Below, piece after piece: positions 1 to 5,599 of a stretch of DNA of 5,599 nucleotides. Both the position numbers and the translations under genes were made by a program. The notes beneath the pieces are model-generated. The model did not search any database. It had not been told where the DNA came from and saw only the letters and a program-made list of their open reading frames with translations. The stretch is from Thermoleophilaceae bacterium (lineage in GTDB: Bacteria > Actinomycetota > Thermoleophilia > Solirubrobacterales > Thermoleophilaceae): assembly GCA_013696905.1 (NCBI GenBank), contig JACCXP010000157.1, positions 1 to 5,599 on the forward strand. Direction: 5' to 3'. The first letter of the stretch is position 1; the number at the start of each line of letters is the position of its first letter.

Positions 1-1676
1 CCCGTGATCATGAAGCTCAGCACCGACGCCTGGAGCGCCACGAGGATGCACATGATCAACGTCATCACGAGGCTCCAGCCGAGCACCTTGCGGAAGATGT
101 CTCCCTCCTGCCCGGCGAGGCCGACGGCGGCCGCGCCGATCGCCAGGTTCTGCGGCGAGAGCATCTTGCCGAGCACGCCGCCGGACGAGTTCGCCGCCGC
201 GAGCAGCGTCTGCGACACGCCGATCCCCTCGGCCGCCGTGATCTGAAGCGTGCCGAAGAGCGCGTTCGACGACGTGTCCGAGCCCGTAACCGCGACGCCG
301 AGCCAGCCCACGATCGGCGACAGGAACACAAAGAACCCGCCGGTTGCAGCCGCTGCGGCGCCGAGTGTCTGCGTCATCGCCGAGGTGTTCATCACGTAGG
401 CGAGCGCCAGCACCGCAGTGACCGTCACGATCGCCCACTTGAGCTGCGACAGTGTCTCGCCGTAGGTCTGGATCGCCCTTCCCACGCCGACCCTCAGCAC
501 GAGCATCGTGATGATCCCGCAGATCAGCACGATCGTGCCCGGGGCCTCGAGCCAGTTGAAGTTGAAGGTCGCCGAGCGCGGCGCCTCGCCCTTCGCCGTG
601 ACGACGTCTAGGCCCGGCCACGGGAACTCGATCGTCGCCGCGGCGAGCGCGTCGGCGATCGGCGTGATGAGCTTCGCGAGCACGAAGACGGCCACGATGA
701 TGATGTACGGGGCGTAGGCCTCGTAGACGTCCTTGCGCGAGTCGTGCTCCTGGTCGCGGCGGCGGATGTCGCCCTCCATCGTGCTGTCGTGCGCCGAGGC
801 CCCCGCGACGGCCGGCTGACCCGAGCCACCTTCGAGCACGAGCGGGTCGGACGGCGACCAGACGCGCAGGAAGGCCACCAGCGCCGCAGTCGCGACGAGC
901 GCGCCGACGATGTCGGTGAGCTCGACCGAGATGTAGTTCGACGTCACGAACTGTGCGATCGCGAACGCGACGCCGGCGACGATTGCGGCCGGCCACGTCT
1001 GGCGCACACCGCGCCTGCCGTCGACCACGTAGACCAGAATCAGCGGCACGAACAGCGCGAGCAGCGGCGTCTGGCGGCCGGCCATCGCGCCGAGCTGGTC
1101 CTTGTCGAGCCCTGTGATCTCGGCGAGCGTGATGATCGGGGTGGCGATCGAGCCGAAGGCCACCGGGGCGGTGTTGCCGATCAACGCGAGCACCGCGGCC
1201 TTGATCGGCTGGAAGCCGAGCCCGAGCAGCATGACGGCGCTGATCGCGACCGGGGCGCCGAAGCCGGCGAGGCCCTCGATCAAGGCGCCGAAAGCGAACG
1301 CCACGATGATCGCCTGGACCCGCTGGTCGTCGCTGATCGAGCCGAACGAGCGCCGCAGGACAGCGAAGTGGCCGGTCTTGACGGTCAGGTTGTAGAGCCA
1401 GATCGCGTTGACGACGATCCACAGGATCGGGAACAGCCCGAAGACGGCGCCCTCGCTCGCGGAGAGGACCGTCTGGCCGACGGGCATGCCGTAGAAGGCG
1501 ATCGCGACGACGATCGCCACCGCCAATGAGATCAAGGCCGCCCACTGCGCCTTCATCCTCACGCCGCCGAGCAGGACGAACAGCACGATCAACGGCAGCG
1601 CCGCGAAGATGGCGCTCAGGCCTACGGATCCACCGACCGGGTCCGTCGCCTGTTGATAGGCAGCAGCGACAAGCAT
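1..1676 (-). CDS. lldP: L-lactate permease (LldP/LctP/GlcA family), C-terminal end just outside the window
   Basis: Integral inner-membrane transporter of the lactate permease family (TC 2.A.14), which imports L-lactate by proton symport; relatives also carry D-lactate or glycolate, so exact substrate is inferred. From the ATG at 1676-1674, 558 codons are open to the left edge with no stop. Recognisable family segments are EGLAGFGAPVAI (residues 134-145), GNTAPVAFG (167-175) and GSDTSSNALFGTLQ (465-478), plus a late KMLSPQNLAIGAAAVGL stretch. Many hydrophobic helices run throughout, starting at about residue 22. A charged loop of about 50 residues (273-324, with HDSTMEGDIRRRDQEHDSRK) separates the two halves. 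The last residues seen, LQASVLSFMITG, align from memory with the extreme C-terminus of E. coli LldP (551 aa, ending LQAYVLTWMIP), so probably only a few residues are missing. The start is supported by a GA-rich Shine-Dalgarno. It is divergent from lutABC, fitting joint lactate use. Confidence 0.96.
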   Translation of the reverse strand, partial: MLVAAAYQQATDPVGGSVGLSAIFAALPLIVLFVLLGGVRMKAQWAALISLAVAIVVAIAFYGMPVGQTVLSASEGAVFGLFPILWIVVNAIWLYNLTVKTGHFAVLRRSFGSISDDQRVQAIIVAFAFGALIEGLAGFGAPVAISAVMLLGLGFQPIKAAVLALIGNTAPVAFGSIATPIITLAEITGLDKDQLGAMAGRQTPLLALFVPLILVYVVDGRRGVRQTWPAAIVAGVAFAIAQFVTSNYISVELTDIVGALVATAALVAFLRVWSPSDPLVLEGGSGQPAVAGASAHDSTMEGDIRRRDQEHDSRKDVYEAYAPYIIIVAVFVLAKLITPIADALAAATIEFPWPGLDVVTAKGEAPRSATFNFNWLEAPGTIVLICGIITMLVLRVGVGRAIQTYGETLSQLKWAIVTVTAVLALAYVMNTSAMTQTLGAAAAATGGFFVFLSPIVGWLGVAVTGSDTSSNALFGTLQITAAEGIGVSQTLLAAANSSGGVLGKMLSPQNLAIGAAAVGLAGQEGDIFRKVLGWSLVMTLIMCILVALQASVLSFMIT

Positions 1677-1683
1677 TCCTGAT

Positions 1684-1693
1684 CCCCTCTCCC
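1684..1693 (-). promoter_or_regulatory. Ribosome binding site of the lactate permease
   Basis: Read on the minus strand, GGGAGAGGGG ends 7 bases before the ATG at 1676. It contains GGAG and GAGG cores complementary to the 16S rRNA 3' end; the GAGG core is 9 bases from the start. A second AGGA touches the ATG directly and is too close to serve. The site decides the permease start. Confidence 0.6.
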
Positions 1694-1770
1694 TGGTTCC
1701 CGCCCCCGCGGGGCCGACTCGCGGCATAGTATGACCCATCACTTGCGGTCCTGCGGTGCCGGCGAGGGAC

Positions 1771-1776
1771 AAGGAA
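1771..1776 (+). promoter_or_regulatory. Ribosome binding site of lutA
   Basis: AAGGAA lies six bases (from AAGGA) before the ATG at 1782, an ideal spacing. It favours this start over the in-frame ATG at 1731, which has no purine-rich site upstream and would add 17 residues unlike the family's N-terminus. Confidence 0.7.
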
Positions 1777-1781
1777 CGGGC

Positions 1782-2537
1782 ATGCGAGTAGCCCTCTTCA
1801 TCACGTGCTTCAACGACACCCTGTTCCCGGACACCGGGCGAGCGGTCGTGAGGCTGCTCGAGCGCCTCGGGCACGAGGTCGAGTTCCCGCTCGACCAGAC
1901 CTGCTGTGGCCAGATGCACTTCAACACCGGCTACCAGGTCGAGGCGATCCCGCTCGCTCGGCGCTTCGTGCGCACCTTCGCGGGCTACGACGCGATCGTC
2001 TCGCCGTCGGGCTCGTGCGCGGCGATGGTGCGCGACTACTACGGGCGCCTGGGCGAGATAGCCGTCGAGGAGCAGGGTGACACGGCGCTCGCCGAGCAGG
2101 TGGCGCAGGTGGCGCCGCGGGTGTTCGAGCTCTCGGAGCTGCTCGTCGGGCAGCTCGGCGTCGAGGACGTCGGCGCCTACTACCCGCACCGCGTCACCTA
2201 CCACCCCACCTGCCACTCGCTGCGGCTGCTCAAGGTCGGCGAGGCGCCGCTCAAGCTCTTGCGGGCGGTGCGCGGGATCGACCTCGTCGAGCTGCCGGAG
2301 GCGGAGGAGTGCTGCGGCTTCGGCGGCACCTTCGCGATCAAGAACGCGGACACGTCGATGGCGATGCTGTCCGACAAGCTCCGCCACGTGCTCGACACGC
2401 GCGCCGAGGTCTGCACGGCGGGCGACAACTCCTGCCTGATGCACATCGGCGGCGCGCTCTCGCGCCAGCGCAGCGGCGTGCGCACCGTCCATCTGGCCGA
2501 GATCCTCGCCGCGACCGAGGACGACGCGCGCGTATGA
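1782..2537 (+). CDS. lutA: LutA, L-lactate dehydrogenase complex subunit with two cysteine-rich CCG domains
   Basis: Subunit of the cytoplasmic LutABC complex, which oxidises L-lactate to pyruvate (established in Bacillus subtilis). The 251-residue protein is close to the usual LutA length of about 240. It starts MRVALFITCFND, the family's normal opening, and has two CCG-type cysteine-rich domains like those of GlpC, GlcF and heterodisulfide reductase subunit B. The first shows Cys9, Cys41-Cys42-Gly and Cys79 (SGSCAAM). The second shows Cys144 (HPTCHS), Cys177-Cys178-Gly (EECCGFGGTF) and Cys218 (DNSCLMH). These cysteines are expected to bind an Fe-S cluster or pass electrons. An upstream in-frame ATG at 1731 is rejected because the RBS at 1771 and the family N-terminus fit 1782. 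It is first in the operon, and its TGA overlaps the lutB ATG (ATGA), implying translational coupling. No damage is seen. Confidence 0.96.
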   Translation: MRVALFITCFNDTLFPDTGRAVVRLLERLGHEVEFPLDQTCCGQMHFNTGYQVEAIPLARRFVRTFAGYDAIVSPSGSCAAMVRDYYGRLGEIAVEEQGDTALAEQVAQVAPRVFELSELLVGQLGVEDVGAYYPHRVTYHPTCHSLRLLKVGEAPLKLLRAVRGIDLVELPEAEECCGFGGTFAIKNADTSMAMLSDKLRHVLDTRAEVCTAGDNSCLMHIGGALSRQRSGVRTVHLAEILAATEDDARV

Positions 2538-3976
2538 GCGGGCCTTCGCCGAGCTTCCCCGAGTCCGCGCGCGTGGCGCTCGCCAACACGCAGTTGCGCC
2601 GCAACATGGGCTACGCGACGCAGACGATCCGCGCCAAGCGCGCGCTCGTCGTCGACGAGCTGCCCGACTGGGAGGAGCTGCGGGAGACCGGGCGGGCGAT
2701 CAAGGAGAGCGTGCTGCGCCACCTCGACGAGCACCTCGAGGCGCTCGAGCAGTCGGTCACGCGCGCAGGCGGGCAGGTGCACTGGGCGCGCGACGCCGAC
2801 GAGGCGAACCGGATCATCGCGGGGATCGTCTCTGGCCACGGCGCGACCGAGATCGCCAAGGTCAAGTCGATCACCTCGGATGAGATCAAGCTCAACGAGG
2901 CGCTCGCCGCGCGCGGGATCGAGGCGATCGAGACCGACCTCGCCGAGCTGATCATCCAGCTCGACGGCGACGAGTCATCGCACTTCCTCGTGCCGGCGAT
3001 CCATCGCAACCGGGCCGAGATCCGCGAGATCTTCCTCGAGCACCTGGACGTCGACGAGCTCTCAGACGACCCGCGTGAGCTCGCGGAGGCGGCGCGGCTG
3101 CATCTGCGCGAGAAGTTCCTGTCGGCCCGCGTCGGCGTCAGCGGCGCCAACTTCGCGATCGCCGAGACGGGCTCCGTGCTCGTGGTCGAGTCGGAGGGCA
3201 ACGGGCGCATGTGCACGACGCTGCCGCCGGTGCTGATCTCGCTGATGGGGATCGAGAAGGTGCTGCCCACGTTCCAGGACCTCGAGGTCTTCCTGCAGCT
3301 CCTGCCGCGCTCCTCGACCGGCGAGCGGATGAACCCCTACACCTCGGTCTGGACCGGTACCTCGGAGGGCGACGGGCCGCAGGAGTTCCACCTCGTGCTG
3401 CTCGACAACGGGCGCACAGCCGTGCTCCGCGACGAGATCGGGCGCCAGACGCTCAACTGCATCCGCTGCTCCGCCTGCCTCAACGTCTGCCCCGTCTACT
3501 CGCGCACCGGCGGGCATGCCTACAACTCGGTCTACCCGGGGCCGATCGGAGCGATCCTGACGCCCCAGCTCGTGGGCATCCACGCGGCGGAGTCGCTGCC
3601 ATACGCCTCGACGCTCTGCGGGGCGTGCTACGAGGTCTGCCCGGTCAAGATCAACATCCCCGAGGTGCTCGTACACCTGCGCGGGAAGGTGGTCCGCCAC
3701 AAGCAGGCCGAGCACAGCGGCTGGCGCGCGAGGCTCGACCCGGAGGCCGCGGCGATGGCGGCGATGGCGCGCGTCTTCTCGAGCCGGGCGCGCTATGAGC
3801 GCGCCCAGCGGCTCGCGCGCCTGGGTCAGGCGCCGCTCGCGCGGCGGGGCCCGATCTCACACCTCCCCGGCGGGCTGATGTCCGGCTGGACCGCGATGCG
3901 CGATCTGAAGGCGCTGCCCCAGCGCACGTTCCGCGAGTGGTGGGTCGAGCGCGACGGCAGCCGGGCCGACGCGTGA
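2534..3976 (+). CDS. lutB: LutB, iron-sulfur subunit of the L-lactate oxidation complex
   Basis: Electron-transfer subunit of LutABC with a LUD domain fused to a ferredoxin-like 4Fe-4S domain. The 480 residues match the family length (B. subtilis LutB is about 476). The LUD domain covers roughly residues 60-290 and includes SGANFAIAETGSVLVVES around 203-220. The Fe-S region has Cys309-x2-Cys312-x2-Cys315-x3-Cys319-Pro, then Cys362-x2-Cys365-x3-Cys369-Pro. The second motif has three cysteines with Ser at the first position; as I recall this is usual in LutB/YkgF proteins. The C-terminal LutB-specific region (about 400-475) carries the expected W/R/P-rich end (LPGGLMSGWTAMRDL, TFREWW). The ATG overlaps the lutA stop; GAGG at 2517-2520 is 13 bases away, so initiation probably relies on coupling. 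The same frame is open upstream to 2309, but that part is antiphase lutA sequence. The stop overlaps the lutC GTG. Confidence 0.97.
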   Translation: MSGPSPSFPESARVALANTQLRRNMGYATQTIRAKRALVVDELPDWEELRETGRAIKESVLRHLDEHLEALEQSVTRAGGQVHWARDADEANRIIAGIVSGHGATEIAKVKSITSDEIKLNEALAARGIEAIETDLAELIIQLDGDESSHFLVPAIHRNRAEIREIFLEHLDVDELSDDPRELAEAARLHLREKFLSARVGVSGANFAIAETGSVLVVESEGNGRMCTTLPPVLISLMGIEKVLPTFQDLEVFLQLLPRSSTGERMNPYTSVWTGTSEGDGPQEFHLVLLDNGRTAVLRDEIGRQTLNCIRCSACLNVCPVYSRTGGHAYNSVYPGPIGAILTPQLVGIHAAESLPYASTLCGACYEVCPVKINIPEVLVHLRGKVVRHKQAEHSGWRARLDPEAAAMAAMARVFSSRARYERAQRLARLGQAPLARRGPISHLPGGLMSGWTAMRDLKALPQRTFREWWVERDGSRADA

Positions 3977-4647
3977 GCAGCGCGCGCGAGGAGATCCTCG
4001 GCCGTATCCACGCAGCGACGCGCGACGTGCCCGAGTCGGAGAAGGCGGACGACGTCGCCGTCACGCGCTCCTATCGCCAGCGGCACGAGGCATCGCGCGA
4101 CGAGCTGGTCGAGCTCTTCGCAGAGCGCGTGGCCGACTACAGGGCGACGGTCCACCACGTGCGGCGGGCGAGCGTCGCCGACGTCGTCGCCGAGGTCTGC
4201 GAGGCGCGCGGGGCGACGCGCATGGTCGCGCCGGCCGATCTCCCCACCGAGTGGAGGCCCTCCGACGGAGTCGAGGTCATCGCCGACGAGAACCTCAGCC
4301 ACGAGCAGCTCGACGGCATCGACGGGGTGATCACCGGCTGTGCGGTCGGGATCGCCGAGACGGGCACGATCGTGCTCGACGGCGGCCCGCGCCAGGGGCG
4401 CCGCGCGATCTCGCTGCTTCCCGACTACCACCTGTGCCTCGTCGAAGCGGATCAGGTCGTCGGAGGGATGCCCGAGGCCGTGTCGGTGCTCGTCGATGGC
4501 GTGCGCTCCGCGGGGCGCCCCGTCACCTTCATCTCCGGGCCCTCGGCCACGTCAGACATCGAGCTCGACCGCGTAGAGGGCGTGCACGGCCCGCGCACGC
4601 TCGAGGTGTTGATCGTCGGCGCGGACCCTCGGACGACCGCCTCGTAG
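3973..4647 (+). CDS. lutC: LutC, LUD-domain subunit of the L-lactate oxidation complex
   Basis: Third LutABC subunit, a stand-alone LUD domain (formerly DUF162) without cysteine clusters. The GTG start at 3973 overlaps the lutB TGA (GTGA) and gives 224 residues, slightly below B. subtilis LutC (about 240). It is chosen because SSAREEILGRIHAA is the normal family opening, whereas the in-frame ATG at 3937 would only add lutB antiphase residues. The core motif GVITGCAVGIAETGTIVLD starts at residue 118 and shares the IAETG[ST] signature with LutB, showing that both carry the same fold. It is followed by family-typical SLLPDYHLCLVEADQVV, then FISGPSATSDIE, and ends shortly after LEVLIVG. No clear Shine-Dalgarno precedes the GTG, so translation is probably coupled to lutB. 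The last 196 bases are also open on the minus strand in the glycosyltransferase frame. The exact biochemical role of LutC is poorly defined. Confidence 0.95.
   Translation: MSSAREEILGRIHAATRDVPESEKADDVAVTRSYRQRHEASRDELVELFAERVADYRATVHHVRRASVADVVAEVCEARGATRMVAPADLPTEWRPSDGVEVIADENLSHEQLDGIDGVITGCAVGIAETGTIVLDGGPRQGRRAISLLPDYHLCLVEADQVVGGMPEAVSVLVDGVRSAGRPVTFISGPSATSDIELDRVEGVHGPRTLEVLIVGADPRTTAS
4452..4647. other. Tail-to-tail overlap of lutC and the glycosyltransferase gene
   Basis: The glycosyltransferase frame meets no stop until 4454-4452, so both strands are open for 196 bp. On the plus strand the sequence encodes conserved LutC; on the minus strand it encodes a low-complexity tail (PTINTSSVRGPCTPS and onward) with no glycosyltransferase character. 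There is no spacer and no room for a conventional terminator between the two genes. Confidence 0.8.
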
Positions 4648-5599
4648 ACCTCGGCGAGCCCCTCGGCGAGCGCCGGCCAGGCGTAGCGCGAGCGACTCGC
4701 TCGATAGGCGGCCGCGCCCATCGTCACCCGGCGCTCGCGGTCGTTCACGGCCTCCACCAGCGCCTCGGCGAGCTTGGCCTCGTCGTCGGGCTCCACCAGC
4801 CATCCGGTCTCACCCGGGTCGACGATCGTCGCCGGGCCATAGGCATCGACCGCGATCACCGGCAGCCCGCACGCCATCGCCTCGACGATCACCTGCCCGA
4901 ACTGCTCGTGCACCGACGCCAGCACCAGCACGTCGGAGGCATGCAGGGCGAGCGGCAGCTCGTCGTGCCCGCGCCAGCCGGCGAGGAAGACGTCGCGGGC
5001 ACGCTCGGGAGCGAGCTCGCGCACCACCTCGAGCGGGTGGGCCCCCTCCCACTCGCCGGGATAGCCGCCGAGGACCACGAGCGGGGCGCGCCGGTCGAAG
5101 CGCTCGGCGGCGACGGCGTATGCGCGGATCAGCAGTGGGATCCGCTTGACCTCGGTGAAGCGGCCGACGTAGAGCAGCACGGGAGCGTCTGACTCGAACG
5201 GCTCGAGCTGCTCTGGGCGGTAGGCGACGCTGCCCGGAACGCCGGAGCGGTCCCATCCCTGCGGCGAGTCGACGAGCCAGCGCCGCCACAGCCGCCGGTC
5301 AGCGGCGGGGTCGGCGGAGCGGCGGTCGAAGAGCTCCGGATCGAAGCCGTTCGGAGCCCAGACGAGGCGCTCAGGCGCCACGCCGAGCAGCTCCGGGACG
5401 CGGCGGAGCGCATCCGGGGAGAGCACGAGCAGCCGGTCGCACGCCCCGGCCCAGCGGCGCATCCGCTCGGCCCAGTCCCGCGCGTGCATCCACCGGGAAG
5501 GCGGTCCCTCGGCGATCGCCTCGAGCATCAGGAGCTCGGTGCCGTGCAGGTGTCCGACGACCGGCCGGTCGGGGAAGGCGCGCGCGGCAGCCTCGTTGA
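4452..5599 (-). CDS. Glycosyltransferase family 4 (GT-B) protein, N-terminus outside the window
   Basis: Probable retaining glycosyltransferase using an activated sugar, with GT-B fold. 381 residues are visible, read from 5597 down to the TGA at 4454-4452; the start lies beyond the right edge, with roughly 100 N-terminal residues missing by comparison with GT4 proteins. The internal ATG at 5528 is not the start: the frame continues upstream with family sequence (VVGHLHGTELL). Further GT4 features are a linker motif (APNGFDPELF), the C-terminal domain opening VLLYVGRFTEVKRI, an ASDVLVLAS stretch and the E-x7-E motif EQFGQVIVEAMACGLPV, with the two Glu codons at 4907-4905 and 4883-4881. The GT-like part ends near EVYEAVV at about 4632; the remaining 59 or so codons are Ser/Thr/Pro-rich and lie antisense to lutC. 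The acceptor and pathway (glycolipid, exopolysaccharide, trehalose/sucrose-type) cannot be told. It converges on the lut operon and is probably unrelated to it. Confidence 0.9.
   Translation of the reverse strand, partial: NEAAARAFPDRPVVGHLHGTELLMLEAIAEGPPSRWMHARDWAERMRRWAGACDRLLVLSPDALRRVPELLGVAPERLVWAPNGFDPELFDRRSADPAADRRLWRRWLVDSPQGWDRSGVPGSVAYRPEQLEPFESDAPVLLYVGRFTEVKRIPLLIRAYAVAAERFDRRAPLVVLGGYPGEWEGAHPLEVVRELAPERARDVFLAGWRGHDELPLALHASDVLVLASVHEQFGQVIVEAMACGLPVIAVDAYGPATIVDPGETGWLVEPDDEAKLAEALVEAVNDRERRVTMGAAAYRASRSRYAWPALAEGLAEVYEAVVRGSAPTINTSSVRGPCTPSTRSSSMSDVAEGPEMKVTGRPAERTPSTSTDTASGIPPTT

Larger units (their letters stand above)
1677..1781. promoter_or_regulatory. Divergent promoter/operator region between lldP and lutABC
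   Basis: About 105 bp separates the two divergent start codons, so both promoters and any shared operator should lie here. Seen directly: a 10-bp perfect palindrome CCCCGCGGGG (1704-1713); CATAGTATG (1725-1733), an AT-rich island with CATA/TATG arms around one base; and a direct repeat ACTCGCGG (1717-1724) / ACTTGCGG (1741-1748) flanking that island. TAGTAT (1727-1732) on the plus strand and TACTAT (1731-1726) on the minus strand are both -10-like, but neither has a convincing -35 at 16-18 bp. Lactate genes in other bacteria are often controlled by GntR-family LutR/LldR; I do not recognise a clear site for them here. The region's role is inferred from position, and the individual elements could be chance. 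Confidence 0.5.

Noticed and set aside
744..1529. Long plus-strand open frame (261 codons) antisense to the permease
   Set aside because: It lies opposite a clearly recognisable permease and its product is an Arg/Asp/Glu/His-rich low-complexity protein with no family resemblance, as expected for antisense frames in high-GC DNA.
1704..1713. GC-rich palindrome considered as an intrinsic terminator
   Set aside because: It has no loop and no following T run on either strand, and it sits between divergent starts where no transcript should end.
1731..1781. Upstream in-frame ATG that would extend LutA by 17 residues, or encode a short leader
   Set aside because: No Shine-Dalgarno precedes it, the added residues do not match LutA N-termini, and the ATG at 1782 has a well-placed AAGGA.
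3617..3645. Apparent loss of a cluster ligand in LutB (second motif has three cysteines instead of four)
   Set aside because: The CGACxEVCPVKI form with Ser in place of the first Cys is, to my knowledge, the normal pattern in LutB/YkgF proteins, so it is not a defect.
2198..3715. Several minus-strand open frames of about 200 codons (2198-2839, 2611-3270, 3062-3715)
   Set aside because: They are antisense to lutA/lutB, mutually overlapping, and give compositionally biased products without recognisable domains; the plus strand encodes full-length conserved proteins.
4620..4700. Search for a bidirectional terminator between lutC and the glycosyltransferase
   Set aside because: The two coding frames overlap and no strong hairpin with a T tract was seen at the junction.
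4251..5192. Plus-strand open frame of 313 codons crossing the end of lutC into the region opposite the glycosyltransferase
   Set aside because: Its first part is lutC out of frame and the rest is antisense to conserved glycosyltransferase motifs; the product is Arg/His/Gly-rich with no domain.

Overview
The window comes from a high-GC bacterium. By eye it is well over 60% G+C, with strong G/C bias at third codon positions, a GTG start and tightly overlapping genes. The gene set and protein style (LutABC with an LldP-type permease, Arg/Asp/Glu-rich proteins) fit a high-GC actinobacterium, possibly of the Thermoleophilia/Solirubrobacterales kind. That placement is an inference from style, not from a marker gene.

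Layout: (1) positions 1-1676, minus strand: an L-lactate permease (LldP/LctP family) with its start inside the window and only the last few residues missing off the left edge. (2) 1677-1781: a divergent intergenic region of about 105 bp carrying ribosome binding sites for both flanking genes and weak promoter/operator-like signals. (3) 1782-4647, plus strand: a compact three-gene operon lutA-lutB-lutC, joined by ATGA and GTGA stop/start overlaps, encoding the iron-sulfur L-lactate oxidation complex. (4) 4452-5599, minus strand: a GT4-type glycosyltransferase, N-terminus missing off the right edge, whose reading frame runs about 196 bp into the 3' end of lutC on the opposite strand.

Together the permease and LutABC form a lactate uptake and oxidation module: the permease imports L-lactate (possibly also glycolate or D-lactate) and LutABC oxidises it to pyruvate, passing electrons through Fe-S clusters towards the respiratory chain. 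No regulator (GntR-type LutR/LldR) lies in the window, and no RNA genes, mobile elements, CRISPR arrays or clear terminators were seen. The glycosyltransferase looks like the end of a separate unit converging on the lut operon. I found no convincing new biological system. The least ordinary points are the long tail-to-tail overlap between lutC and the glycosyltransferase and the unassigned elements in the divergent promoter region.
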